From contig NZ_PYYB01000001.1 in assembly GCF_003044185.1 (NCBI RefSeq), positions 2,898,165-2,962,164 of the forward strand: a DNA stretch of 64,000 nucleotides, in the 5' to 3' direction. Below, one piece after another: positions 25,984 to 34,589 of this stretch; the first letter of the stretch is position 1, and each line of letters opens with the position of its first letter. A program made the translations under genes and the position numbers. The notes beneath the pieces are model-generated. The model was not told the DNA's origin. It did no database searches and worked only from the letters and a program-made list of their open reading frames with translations. Source of the DNA: Paraconexibacter algicola (GTDB lineage: Bacteria > Actinomycetota > Thermoleophilia > Solirubrobacterales > Solirubrobacteraceae).

Positions 25984-28530
25984 TCAGCCGTCGTCGCCCG
26001 CGCGCACGGGGGCGACCGGGATCGACACGTCCGACGGCGCCGTGGCGACCGAGGGGTTGTCGAGCTGGCCGAGACGCTCGATGAGCGTGGTCCACTGGTT
26101 CGGCTTCAGCACCGCGTCGATCTGCTGCCCCAGCTGACCGGTGCCCGCCACCTGCGGACGGAAGCCCACGTGGATGTGGTCGGCGTGGTCGGGGAGCGCG
26201 AGCGTGTTGTCGGTGCCCTCGAACGCCATGAGGCTGATGATCTGGTGCGGCTTCATCGTGCCCTGCAGGGTCAGCAGCCGGCGGATCACGAGGTCCGTGA
26301 CGGACCCTTCGCCCTGATGCCCGAGAACCGGGATGCCGTTGACCGTCGCGATGTCCATGGCGGTCCCCGTAGTGTGCTCGGAGACGTTGCCGGAGCTTGT
26401 GTAATACCCGTGACCGCAGCGCAGCGAGGTGATGCCCAGCTCCAGGCCGGAGGCGGCGAGGAACTCGAGCGTCGCCAGCACGCGCCGGTCGACGACCCCG
26501 GCGCGGATGTCGTCGCGACCGCACGGGTAGATGTCCAGCCGCCGGTTGTCCAGGACGCGCCGCTGCAGCGCCTCCTTGCCGAGCAGCAGGATCTGGCCGA
26601 TCGACGGGGTCTTGGCGTCCGGGCCGAACAGCGGGTTCTCGCCCTTGGCCCGGTAGACCGCGGTGGACTCCAGGAGCTTCCAGCCGTCGAGGATCGGCTT
26701 GGGGTCGATGCGCGGCGCGCCGCGACCGGCGGGCCGGATCTCGAACCGCAGGTGCGACGCGACCTTCGGCGTCGGACGGGCGAGCACGCCGAGGGTGGAG
26801 CCGGCGAGCACGCGCGAGCCCTCCTTGAGCGCGACGCGGACGAGCTTCGTGCCCTGCGCGACCTGCGGGCCGGTGGCACCGACGACGGCCGGGTCGACCT
26901 CGGTCGCGGGCGCGGCGTCGGCCGGGGACTGGGCCAGCTGGCGCGCGCCGCCGGCGCGGTACGCGGCGGGCCGCTGCGGGTTGGCGAACAGCCGCTCCTT
27001 GCCCGCGGCGGCCTCGGCGCGCACCGGGGCGGCGGGGGCGTCCGCGGTGGCGACGGGCACGTCGGCGGCGGTCGGCGGCAGCGCGGTGGTCGCGACCCCG
27101 GCGGCCCGGGCGGCCCGGAGGTTCTCGGCGAGCTCGGAGCGGGCCGGCGCGACCGGCACCGCCGGGGCGACCGACGCGCCGCGGGTGCGGAACGCGGGGA
27201 CGGACGCCTTCGGCCGCGGGGCGGTGCTCGCCGGTGCGGCGGGCGCCGGGTCCAGCGGCAGCGGTCGTGCGCGCAGGCCGGTGCGGCGGGCGGCGTCCTG
27301 CTCGCCCTCGCGCGGCACCAGGTGCGTGGCGGCGACCCGGCCGAGATGCGCATAGGTGTACGTGTTGCCGTAGACGTCGCGCAGCTGCACGAACCGGCCC
27401 AGGCGGGCGGACCGGCCGATGCGGACGATCTCGCCGTCCTGCACCGCGACGGCGGGCGAGCCGGCCTTCGCGAACACGTCGATCCCGCGGCGGCCGGCGG
27501 TCGACTCGACGAGCCGCGCGGCGTTGCGGCCGCGGCGGACGCGCTGCGTCGCCTCGCGCTCGGACAGGTCGTCGGCGTAGGTGGCCTTCGCGGCGACCGG
27601 GAACAGCCCCTGGGTCAGGCCGGTCAGCGAGCCGACGAGGTCGGCGGGCAACCCGCCGATCAGCCGGGCGCGCATCAGGACGCTCTCGACGTACCAGTCG
27701 GCGTGGTTGTAGGCGAAGATCGCCTTGCGGATGTCCTCGTCGGCGCCGGCGGCCTTCAGGTACCGGGCGGCGGCGAAGATCGCGTCGACCGGGTTGTACG
27801 GGTCCTTCGCGCCGTCGCGGTTGGCGTCGACCCCGTAGGCCTTCCAGGTCGCGGGCATGAACTGCATCCAGCCCAGTGCGCCGGCCGTGGAGACGTTGAG
27901 GTTGCGGCCGTAGTCGGTCTCGATCTCGTTGATCGCCGCGAGGATCTCCCAGCGCACCCCGTACTCGATCCCGGCCGCCTGGTAGATCGGCAGCAGGAAC
28001 GGCGGGATCCGGAACTTCTCGATCAGGAAGTTCGGCACGCCCTCGGGCGCGACGCCCGGCAGCGCGAGCGTGAAGGTCGGGTTGTCCGTGGACGGGGAGC
28101 CGTCGGCGTTGCGGCCCTCGCCGGTGAGGCGCTGCTCCTCGGCGGCGCGGTCGGCGGCCTCGTCGGTCTCGTCCTGCGTGCGCTCGTCCTGCTCGGCGGC
28201 GTCCTGCGCCGCCTGCTCGGCCGCCTCGCGACGCTCGGCGGTCTCGCGGCGCGCACGGTCGCGCTCGCGGTCCTTCGCGGTGGGCGTCCCGACGACCGCG
28301 GGCCGCTCGTCCTCGCGCTCCGGGCGCGGGGTGGGCGTCGGGTCGGGCGCGCCGACGACCGCAGGGCCCTCGTCGGGCGTGGCGGTCGGCGAGGGCGCCG
28401 CGGACGGCGTCCCGGTCGGCCCGGTCGGGGCGTCCTGGGCGAGCGACGGCGCGACCCCGGCACCCAGCCCGGCGGCCCCGAGGAGACCGGCCGCGGCGAG
28501 GCCTGCGGTGATCCTGGACCGGTCGCTCAC
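25984..28530 (-). CDS. Secreted multidomain peptidoglycan hydrolase (SLT + M23-like + M15-like)
   Basis: An 848-aa exported protein. A signal peptide (about 1-32) is followed by a charged coiled-coil-like linker (about 80-145). A lytic transglycosylase domain spans about 175-290, with catalytic Glu in AAINEIETDYG near 202 and GALGWMQFMPATW near 218. A LytM/M23-like beta domain (about 335-400, resuming near 590 with SHLRFEIRPAG) is split by a long insertion and lacks the clear zinc ligands. A C-terminal M15-like domain has SEHTTGTAMDIA near 718 and DHADHIHVGF near 777. The enzyme should cut glycan strands and probably stem peptides. The GTG overlaps the preceding stop by 4 bases, placing it in the pst operon. 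Confidence 0.8.
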   Translation of the reverse strand: MSDRSRITAGLAAAGLLGAAGLGAGVAPSLAQDAPTGPTGTPSAAPSPTATPDEGPAVVGAPDPTPTPRPEREDERPAVVGTPTAKDRERDRARRETAERREAAEQAAQDAAEQDERTQDETDEAADRAAEEQRLTGEGRNADGSPSTDNPTFTLALPGVAPEGVPNFLIEKFRIPPFLLPIYQAAGIEYGVRWEILAAINEIETDYGRNLNVSTAGALGWMQFMPATWKAYGVDANRDGAKDPYNPVDAIFAAARYLKAAGADEDIRKAIFAYNHADWYVESVLMRARLIGGLPADLVGSLTGLTQGLFPVAAKATYADDLSEREATQRVRRGRNAARLVESTAGRRGIDVFAKAGSPAVAVQDGEIVRIGRSARLGRFVQLRDVYGNTYTYAHLGRVAATHLVPREGEQDAARRTGLRARPLPLDPAPAAPASTAPRPKASVPAFRTRGASVAPAVPVAPARSELAENLRAARAAGVATTALPPTAADVPVATADAPAAPVRAEAAAGKERLFANPQRPAAYRAGGARQLAQSPADAAPATEVDPAVVGATGPQVAQGTKLVRVALKEGSRVLAGSTLGVLARPTPKVASHLRFEIRPAGRGAPRIDPKPILDGWKLLESTAVYRAKGENPLFGPDAKTPSIGQILLLGKEALQRRVLDNRRLDIYPCGRDDIRAGVVDRRVLATLEFLAASGLELGITSLRCGHGYYTSSGNVSEHTTGTAMDIATVNGIPVLGHQGEGSVTDLVIRRLLTLQGTMKPHQIISLMAFEGTDNTLALPDHADHIHVGFRPQVAGTGQLGQQIDAVLKPNQWTTLIERLGQLDNPSVATAPSDVSIPVAPVRAGDDG

Positions 28531-28943
28531 GCCGACATGGTGACACCGGTGGGCAGAAGCTGCGCCCCACACTGCCAGCAGAAGGCCGCGCCGTGCGCGT
28601 AGAGCCCTCCGCAGCTGGGGCAGGCGCCCGCGGCGCCGGCGTCCTCGAGCCGCACGAGCCGCTCGGCCTCGGCGAGCTGCGCGTCGACCTCCTGCAGGCG
28701 CGCGGCGCGCTGCACGAGCACGTCGAGACGGAAGTGGTCGCGGATCGCCATCTCGTAGGTGAGACCGCCGAGGTCCCACTGCAGCTCGGCGACCTCGCGG
28801 GCCAGCTCGTCGCGGCGGGCGACGAGCTCGGGCTGGGTCAGCGCGGCGGTGCCGCCCGGGGGCAGCGGGTCGGGCCCGGCCGGCGGGACGCCGCCGGTGA
28901 TCCGGTCGCGGACGGTGCGCATGGTGTCGGTCAGGGGGCTCAT
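28527..28943 (-). CDS. Zinc-ribbon protein with coiled-coil segment
   Basis: A 138-aa soluble protein. Residues about 35-95 are a predicted coiled coil (ELVARRDELAREVAELQ). A C-terminal zinc ribbon has two Cys pairs, CPSCGG and CWQCGA, near 108 and 123. Zinc ribbons of this kind mediate protein or nucleic acid contact. It overlaps both neighbours by 4 bases, between the SPOR-like protein and the wall hydrolase. The upstream partner also has a zinc ribbon, hinting at a shared partner. I know no named family. Confidence 0.65.
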   Translation of the reverse strand: MSPLTDTMRTVRDRITGGVPPAGPDPLPPGGTAALTQPELVARRDELAREVAELQWDLGGLTYEMAIRDHFRLDVLVQRAARLQEVDAQLAEAERLVRLEDAGAAGACPSCGGLYAHGAAFCWQCGAQLLPTGVTMSA

Positions 28944-29929
28944 CCGAAGGTCTCCGCGTCGCTGCCGCCGCCGGCGGGCTTGCTGTCCTTGGCGGGGGGC
29001 GGCCCCTCGCTCTGGATCTTGTCCGGCAGCTTCTTGCTCTCCTTCTGGAACGTCTCGGGTGCGGCGTTCTCCTGCTGGCCCAGCGTGTCGTCGAGCGGCG
29101 CGGCCTCCGGGTCCGCGGCGGGCGCGTCCTCGGTGGTGTCCTGCTTGTCGTCGGCCGTTCCCCCGGCGGCCTGAGCCGCGGAGGCCGAGACCCGGACGAC
29201 CGTCGCATCGGGGAACGATGCGGTGACGGCGTCGAGCGCGGCCTGCGCGTCCTTGCGCGCATCGTAGACGCCGCTGTAGACGAGATAGGCACCCGGGTCC
29301 AGCGACGGGTAGGCGTCGGTGTCCAGCGCCCCGACGGACGGGGCGCCCTTGGCGGTCGCGTCGGCCTTCGCGGCGGCGACCGCCGCCGGGGTCGTGCCGT
29401 CCTTGGGCAGCGTCTGCAGCCGGATCGTCCAGCCCTCGGTGCCCGCGGGCCAGTCGGCGGTGAACGTGGCGGGCGCCGCGGTCCCGGTGGGGGCGGCCGC
29501 GACGGCCGCGGCGGGCGCGGCGACGCCACCGACGGTGATCACGGTCGGCCGCTTGCCGTCGCCGTCGCCTGCGTTGCCGATCGCCACGCCGACCCCGAGG
29601 GCCAGGAGCATCGTCGCCGCCGCGGCGACGAGCGTCACCGGGCGGTCCGACGAGGCGAGGACCCCGCCGCGCCGCGCGGCGGGCGGCGGCACGGCGGCGG
29701 CGGCGAGCCGCAGCGTGCCGGGCGGGTCCGGGGGCACGGGCGGTGAGGCGTGCCCGCCGACCGCCGCGGCGGTGCCGGGCTCGTCGAGGAACCGCAGCGG
29801 CGCGTCGGCGCGACGGGCCCCGCAGTTCAGGCAGTAGCGCTGGTCGGTCGCCAGCGGCGCCGAGCAGGACCGGCAGGTCTCGCCGGGACGGCCCAGGCGC
29901 GGCTGGTGCAGGAGGTGGGTGTCGGTCAC
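28940..29929 (-). CDS. Zinc-ribbon, single-TM protein with SPOR-like domain
   Basis: A 329-aa protein. Cys19, Cys22, Cys33 and Cys36 form a cytoplasmic zinc ribbon. A Pro/Ala-rich segment leads to one membrane helix at about 96-117 (VTLVAAAATMLLALGVGVAIG). The outer part has an SPOR-like domain at about 165-250 (GWTIRLQTLPKDG, AYLVYSGVYDARKDAQAALDAV), then an acidic disordered tail. SPOR domains bind denuded glycan strands at division sites and often work with wall hydrolases, which fits the hydrolase two genes downstream. The GTG at 29929 overlaps the lipoprotein stop by 4 bases. Confidence 0.7.
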   Translation of the reverse strand: MTDTHLLHQPRLGRPGETCRSCSAPLATDQRYCLNCGARRADAPLRFLDEPGTAAAVGGHASPPVPPDPPGTLRLAAAAVPPPAARRGGVLASSDRPVTLVAAAATMLLALGVGVAIGNAGDGDGKRPTVITVGGVAAPAAAVAAAPTGTAAPATFTADWPAGTEGWTIRLQTLPKDGTTPAAVAAAKADATAKGAPSVGALDTDAYPSLDPGAYLVYSGVYDARKDAQAALDAVTASFPDATVVRVSASAAQAAGGTADDKQDTTEDAPAADPEAAPLDDTLGQQENAAPETFQKESKKLPDKIQSEGPPPAKDSKPAGGGSDAETFG

Positions 29930-30654
29930 GGGAGCACGGTGGGGAGGACGGAGGTCTCGAGCTCCGCGCCGGCGGGATCGCCGACGAAGAACACCTGGTA
30001 GGCGACGGTCGCCCGCGCGCGCAGGCGCGGCACCTGGCCGCGTCCGGCGGCGACGATCCGCCCGCCGCGGCGCGCGGCCACGGTCACGATGAGGTTGCGC
30101 TGCTCGACGGTGGACTCGTTCGTCACGCGGCCGATCGCGGACGCGCCGCTGGAGGGGTCCTGCTCCAGGCCGCCGGGCGTCAGCCGCAGCCGCGGGATCT
30201 CGCCGCTGCGGGGGCGTGCCTCGCCGGCCTTCACGGTGGCGGCGGCGGCCTTGCCGTCGGTGAGCAGCTGGTCGTTGACCCACAGGACGGGCTCGCCCGC
30301 GGGCAGCACCGGCAGGCCGGTGAGGGACGGGTCGAGCCCGGGCGCGTCGTTGGCGCCGATCGCCCGCCCGGCCCGGTCGGTGACGGTCACGGCGAGCGGG
30401 ACGCGGGCGAGCGCGCGGCTGCCGCGGGCGCGGATCTCGACGGCGACCGCGGTCCCGTTCTCGTCCTGCAGCACGGTCGGCTCGCCGAGCCGGACGTCCG
30501 GGTTGGACGCGCCGGTCACGGTGACGCCCTGCTGGTTCAGCAGCGTCGCCCTGGACTCCTTCTCGAGCCGGGCGGACACGCTCTGGGTGGACTCGCAGCC
30601 CGCCGCGAGGACGGCGAGCGCGAGCGCGCACGACCCCACGACGGTCCGTCTCAT
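29926..30654 (-). CDS. Lipoprotein of unknown function in the pst operon
   Basis: A 242-aa protein with a classic lipobox (LAVLAAGC, Cys20), so it should be anchored on the outer face of the membrane. The mature part is beta-rich with segments such as VAVEIRARGSRALARVPLAVTVTDRAG and LIVTVAARRGGRIVAAGRGQVP, like two immunoglobulin-type beta-sandwiches. The ATG overlaps the pstB stop by 4 bases. It may help substrate delivery to PstCA or link the transporter to the wall proteins encoded downstream. No named family recognised. Confidence 0.7.
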   Translation of the reverse strand: MRRTVVGSCALALAVLAAGCESTQSVSARLEKESRATLLNQQGVTVTGASNPDVRLGEPTVLQDENGTAVAVEIRARGSRALARVPLAVTVTDRAGRAIGANDAPGLDPSLTGLPVLPAGEPVLWVNDQLLTDGKAAAATVKAGEARPRSGEIPRLRLTPGGLEQDPSSGASAIGRVTNESTVEQRNLIVTVAARRGGRIVAAGRGQVPRLRARATVAYQVFFVGDPAGAELETSVLPTVLP

Positions 30655-31562
30655 CCGAACTCCCCGCTGACGTAGTCCTGGGTGCGGCGGGCCCGCGGAC
30701 GGTGGAAGACCTGGTCGGCGGTGCCGTACTCGACGAGCTCGCCGAGGTACATGAAGCCGACGTGGTCGGCGATCCGCTGCGCCTGCTGGAGGTTGTGGGT
30801 GACGATCACGACCGCGACCTCCTCGCGCAGCTGCACGATCAGGTCCTCGATCGTCGCGGTCGACTGCGGGTCGAGCGCCGAGCACGGCTCGTCGAGCAGC
30901 AGCACCTCGGGGCGCGCGGCGAGCGCACGGGCGATGCAGAGCCGCTGCTGCTGGCCGCCGGAGAGCCGCAGCGCCGGGTGGTCGAGGTCGTCCTGCACCT
31001 CGCGCAGCAGGCCCGCGCGGCGCAGCGCGTCCTCGACGGGCTCGCGCAGCTCCTTCTTCCCGGGCCGCTTGGAGCCCTGCTCGCGCAGGGCGTAGGCGAC
31101 GTTGTCGAAGACGCTCATCGGGAACGGGTTGGGCTGCTGGAAGACCATGCTGACGCGGCGGCGCAGCCGCGTGACCTCGAGCAGGTCGACGTCCTCGCCG
31201 TCGAGGAGGATGCGCCCGGAGCGCGTGGCGGTCGCGGTCAGCTCGGTGAGCCGGTTCAGCGACCGCAGCAGCGTCGTCTTGCCGCAGCCCGACGGGCCGA
31301 TCAGCGCGAGCACCTCGCCCTGACGGACGGGGATCGTCACGTTGTTGACCGCGACCTTCTCGCCGTAGGCGATCGTCAGGCCGTCGACGCGCATGCGCTC
31401 GCGCCCGTAGGCGGGCGCGCTCGGCGTGCCGGTCGCGGTCGCCTCGCCCGGGAGGGCGGGGACGACGCCGCGGTCGGCGGGCGCCGCCGGCCCGCGCGGC
31501 ACGACGTCCGCGTCGGGGGTCGTGCCGATGCGGCGGATGGGCGGGGGAATCAGCGGATCCAC
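30651..31562 (-). CDS. pstB: Phosphate ABC transporter ATP-binding protein (first pst operon)
   Basis: A 303-aa ATPase energising phosphate import through PstCA. Walker A is GPSGCGKT near residues 92-99, the signature [15 protein letters not shown] lies near 199-213, and Walker [13 protein letters not shown] near 220-231. The DEPCSALDP form is characteristic of PstB. An N-terminal extension of about 57 residues, Pro/Ala-rich, precedes the ABC domain; a later start at an internal Met (RERMRVDGL) is possible. It overlaps pstA by 13 bases and the lipoprotein gene by 4. Confidence 0.95.
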   Translation of the reverse strand: MDPLIPPPIRRIGTTPDADVVPRGPAAPADRGVVPALPGEATATGTPSAPAYGRERMRVDGLTIAYGEKVAVNNVTIPVRQGEVLALIGPSGCGKTTLLRSLNRLTELTATATRSGRILLDGEDVDLLEVTRLRRRVSMVFQQPNPFPMSVFDNVAYALREQGSKRPGKKELREPVEDALRRAGLLREVQDDLDHPALRLSGGQQQRLCIARALAARPEVLLLDEPCSALDPQSTATIEDLIVQLREEVAVVIVTHNLQQAQRIADHVGFMYLGELVEYGTADQVFHRPRARRTQDYVSGEFG

Positions 31563-32533
31563 GATGGCGACTCCGCGCGGCCGCGCGTGATGCGCGTGAC
31601 CGCGGCGTTCAGGAACAGGACGATGAGCAGCAGGACGAACGCGGCGGCGTAGGCCTTCTCCGGTGCGTTGCCGTCCCCCGCGGGGGAGTTCGTGTAGACG
31701 TAGCTCGTGAGCGTCGACCCGGTGCCCTGGAGGAACGAGATCACCGGCGTCTCGCCGGCGGGGTCGAACTCCAAGGACGCGCCGAGCAGCACGACGACGA
31801 TGGCGGTGTCGCCGATGATCCGGCCCATGCCGAGCGTCGCGCCGGCCGCGATGCCCGGGCGCGCGGCGGGCAGCAGGACCCGGCGGATCGTCGCCGCGCG
31901 GGTCTTGCCGAGCGCGTAGGACGCCTCGCGCACGTGCGACGGGATCTGCTGCAGCGCCTCCCGGGTCGTGCCGACGACGAGCGGCAGCGCGATGAGGCTC
32001 ATCATCAGCCCGGCGATGATGAAGCTGCGGCCGAACACGCCGCCGCCCTCGGAGGTGAAGCTCAGCGGCGCGAAGATCCCGTTGCTGAACACGGTCAGGC
32101 CGAACAGCGCGAGCACGATGCTCGGGGTTCCCGCGATGACCTCGACGCCCGACTCGACGGCGCGCGCGAGGCCCGCGGGGCGTCCGTACTCGCTGAGCCA
32201 GATGCCGACCGCGGCGCCGAGCGGCGCGGCGATCGAGATGCCGATCGTCGTCAGCAGCATCGTGCCGACGAGCGGGTCGAAGAAGCCACCGGACTTCGCC
32301 TGGTCGTTGTCCGCGACCGGCGACTCGACGAACAGCCGCGGCTCGAGGTATTGGGCGCCGCGCACGGCGAGGTAGACGAGGATCGTCGCGGTGATCAGCA
32401 GCAGGCCGATCCCGGCGACGTAGCAGGCGGCGAGGCCGAGCCGGTCGATCAGCGGCCAGGAGGCGCTGGACTCGACCGGGCGGGTGCGGCGCGCGGGCGG
32501 CCGCTGCGAGGGGGGCGGGGAGGCGACGGCCAT
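31550..32533 (-). CDS. pstA: Phosphate ABC transporter permease PstA (first pst operon)
   Basis: A 327-aa permease with about six membrane segments, e.g. LACYVAGIGLLLITATILVYLAV near residues 37-60. The ABC contact loop (EAA motif) is near 195-225 (TTREALQQIPSHVREASYALG). GSTLTSYVYTNSP near the C-terminus is typical of PstA. The start ATG overlaps the pstC stop by one base (TGATG), giving tight coupling with stoichiometric partner PstC. Confidence 0.93.
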   Translation of the reverse strand: MAVASPPPSQRPPARRTRPVESSASWPLIDRLGLAACYVAGIGLLLITATILVYLAVRGAQYLEPRLFVESPVADNDQAKSGGFFDPLVGTMLLTTIGISIAAPLGAAVGIWLSEYGRPAGLARAVESGVEVIAGTPSIVLALFGLTVFSNGIFAPLSFTSEGGGVFGRSFIIAGLMMSLIALPLVVGTTREALQQIPSHVREASYALGKTRAATIRRVLLPAARPGIAAGATLGMGRIIGDTAIVVVLLGASLEFDPAGETPVISFLQGTGSTLTSYVYTNSPAGDGNAPEKAYAAAFVLLLIVLFLNAAVTRITRGRAESPSWIR

Positions 32534-33510
32534 CAGGACCGGATCCCGTACTTGCGCATCGGCAGCTTCGCGGCGTACCCGGCCATCGACAGGAGCGCGC
32601 TGGAGATCAGCAGCAGGGCCCCGAACGCGTAGAGCGTGTCGCCGAGCGTGCCGCGCGAGAGGCCCTCGGAGTTGTCGACGATCGTCGCGGCGAGCGGGCG
32701 GACCGGCTCGAAGAAGAAGGTGAGGCCGTCGAGCGGGTTCGGCGCGAACCCGCGCGACCCGGAGACCATCGAGAGCATGATCGCCTCGCCCAGGGCGCGG
32801 GCGGTGGCGAGCACGGCGGCGGCGACGATCGCGGGGCGGATCGTCCGCAGCCCGATCTTCGTGATCGTGCGCCAGCGGTTGACGCCCAGCGCGGCGGAGC
32901 CCTCCAGCCACGACTTCGGGACGCCGCGCAGGGCCTCCGCGATGATCGCGATCATGATCGGCGAGATCATCACGACGAGCACGAGCGTCCCGACGAGCAG
33001 CGAGTTGCCGTTGAGCTGCACGACGAACCCGACGCTCTCGCGGCGCTCGTCGCCGATGAGGTCGTTGACGAACGGGACGAGGATGAGCAGGCCGAGCAGG
33101 CCGTAGACGACGGACGGGACGGCGGCCAGGAGCCGGATCGCCGGCTCCATCACGCGCCGCACGCGCTCCGGGGCGAACTCGACGAGGAAGATCGCGGCGA
33201 GCGTCGAGAAGACGATCCCGATCAGCATCGCGAACCCGGTCGTCAGCAGGGTCCCCCACAGCAGCGGCCACGCGTGCAGCGTGTACTCGCCGTCGACGGA
33301 GCCGTCGAAGATCGCCTGCAGCTCGACGTCGACGTCGTGGCCGCCCGCGAACCAGGAGAGGCCGTTCTCGCTGAACGACGGCCACGCCTTCGCGAGGACG
33401 AAGATGATCATCCCGGCGATCAGCGCGAGCACCAGCGACGAGACGCCGCCGAGGATCGCGCCGACGCGCCGGTCGGACCAGCGGCCCAGCTGTCGGTCCC
33501 CCGACGACAA
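32533..33510 (-). CDS. pstC: Phosphate ABC transporter permease PstC (first pst operon)
   Basis: A 325-aa permease with about six membrane helices. Typical blocks are LWGTLLTTGFAMLIGIVFSTLAAIFLVEFAP near residues 83-113, LAAVPSVVYGLLGLL near 128-142 and the EAA-type loop AEALRGVPKSWLEGSAALG near 194. It pairs with PstA to form the phosphate channel. The furthest upstream start is TTG at 33510, one base after the pstS stop; no ribosome-binding site is obvious, so the start is the least certain in the operon. Confidence 0.9.
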   Translation of the reverse strand: MSSGDRQLGRWSDRRVGAILGGVSSLVLALIAGMIIFVLAKAWPSFSENGLSWFAGGHDVDVELQAIFDGSVDGEYTLHAWPLLWGTLLTTGFAMLIGIVFSTLAAIFLVEFAPERVRRVMEPAIRLLAAVPSVVYGLLGLLILVPFVNDLIGDERRESVGFVVQLNGNSLLVGTLVLVVMISPIMIAIIAEALRGVPKSWLEGSAALGVNRWRTITKIGLRTIRPAIVAAAVLATARALGEAIMLSMVSGSRGFAPNPLDGLTFFFEPVRPLAATIVDNSEGLSRGTLGDTLYAFGALLLISSALLSMAGYAAKLPMRKYGIRS

Positions 33511-33511
33511 G

Positions 33512-34342
33512 CTAGGCCCCGGCCTTCAGGGGGACCCACTCGGACGCGATGATCCGCTGCGCGGCCGCGTTGCCCTTGACCCAGCGCAGGAACTTGCCGG
33601 TCGCGCCGGTCGCCTTGCCGCGGGTGACCATCCAGAAGTTGCGGACGCCCGGGTAGGTCTCGGCCTTCGCGTTGCGCAGCGTGCAGGCGACGCCCTTGTA
33701 GGGGACGGCGTGCGTGCCGGCGGTGGCCTCGAAGGTCAGGTAGCCGATGCCGCGCTCGTCGCTGGCGACCGCCTGCTGGACGAGGCCGGTCTCCTTCTTC
33801 TGCTGGGCGCCCGCGGAGACGCGGAGGTTCTGGCCCATGAAGATGTTCTGGAACGCGTCCTGCGTACCCGAGGAGGGCGTGCGCGCGTAGAGGCTGATGA
33901 TCCCGGTGACCGTGCTGCCCGGGACGTCCTCCCAGCGCTTGACCTTGCCGGAGAAGATCGCCTGCACGTCGGCCTGCGAGAGGTTCGGCAGCGGGTTCTT
34001 GCGGTTCGTGACGATGCACAGGCCGTCACGGGCGATCTTGTTGAAGACGAGGCCGCCCGGGTCGGAGCGGACCGGGTCGCGCGAGACGTTGCCGATCGAC
34101 ACGCGGCCCTTCGCGACGTCGGTGACGCCGATGTCCGAGCCGCCCTGCAGGAGGCTGAACTGCGCGGCGCCGGGGAAGGCCTTGAGGTAGCCCTGGATCA
34201 GCTTCTTGGCGAGCGGCTTGATCGAGGTCGAGCCGCTCATCGTGATCTTCGGCTTGGCCGCCGGGGCGGTCGCCGGGACGACGGCGGCGGGCACGGCGCA
34301 CGCGGCGGTCGCGAGCAGGACGGCGGGGAGGGGACGGCGCAC
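33512..34342 (-). CDS. pstS: Phosphate-binding protein PstS (first pst operon)
   Basis: A 276-aa exported substrate-binding protein. A signal peptide spans about 1-28 (RRPLPAVLLATAACAVPAAVV); it has a Cys but no good lipobox. Phosphate-binding motifs are SGSTSIKPLAKK near 35-46, GGSDIGVTDVAKGRVSIGNVSRD near 62-84 and TPSSGTQDAFQNIF near 138-151. The GTG at 34342 is chosen because GAAGGAG lies 10 nt upstream, although the frame stays open further. A four-unit PHO-box-like array lies 119 bp upstream, consistent with induction when phosphate is scarce. It leads a nine-gene operon. Confidence 0.93.
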   Translation of the reverse strand: MRRPLPAVLLATAACAVPAAVVPATAPAAKPKITMSGSTSIKPLAKKLIQGYLKAFPGAAQFSLLQGGSDIGVTDVAKGRVSIGNVSRDPVRSDPGGLVFNKIARDGLCIVTNRKNPLPNLSQADVQAIFSGKVKRWEDVPGSTVTGIISLYARTPSSGTQDAFQNIFMGQNLRVSAGAQQKKETGLVQQAVASDERGIGYLTFEATAGTHAVPYKGVACTLRNAKAETYPGVRNFWMVTRGKATGATGKFLRWVKGNAAAQRIIASEWVPLKAGA

Positions 34343-34460
34343 GGTGCGGTGACTCCTTCGTCGGACGGGGGATGGCGCTGGATGGCTGGACCGGACGGCG
34401 CGCACGGGCGACGGCGCTCCGGGCGGCACGGCTGCGGAAGTCTGGGACGGCCCGGGGTGG

Positions 34461-34504
34461 CGGTCGTGAACAACGGGTGGCCGTCTGGAGAAGAACTGGT
34501 GAAC
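34461..34504 (-). promoter_or_regulatory. PHO-box-like array of the first pst operon, four 11-bp repeats
   Basis: On the minus strand: GTTCACCAGTT, CTTCTCCAGAC, GGCCACCCGTT and GTTCACGACCG, spaced exactly 11 bp and reading toward pstS. A separate array facing the opposite way starts 21 bp away. Confidence 0.75.
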
Positions 34505-34524
34505 GTCCGCGATCCGGTGCGTCG

Positions 34525-34557
34525 CTTCACCAGAACTTCCCCAGTCGTTCACACCGG
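34525..34557 (+). promoter_or_regulatory. PHO-box-like array of the divergent secreted-protein genes, three 11-bp repeats
   Basis: Plus-strand units CTTCACCAGAA, CTTCCCCAGTC and GTTCACACCGG end 32 bp before the ATG at 34590. Back-to-back with the pst array. Confidence 0.7.
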
Positions 34558-34589
34558 ACCGGCGGTGGCGCTCCAAGGTCCCGCGTCGC

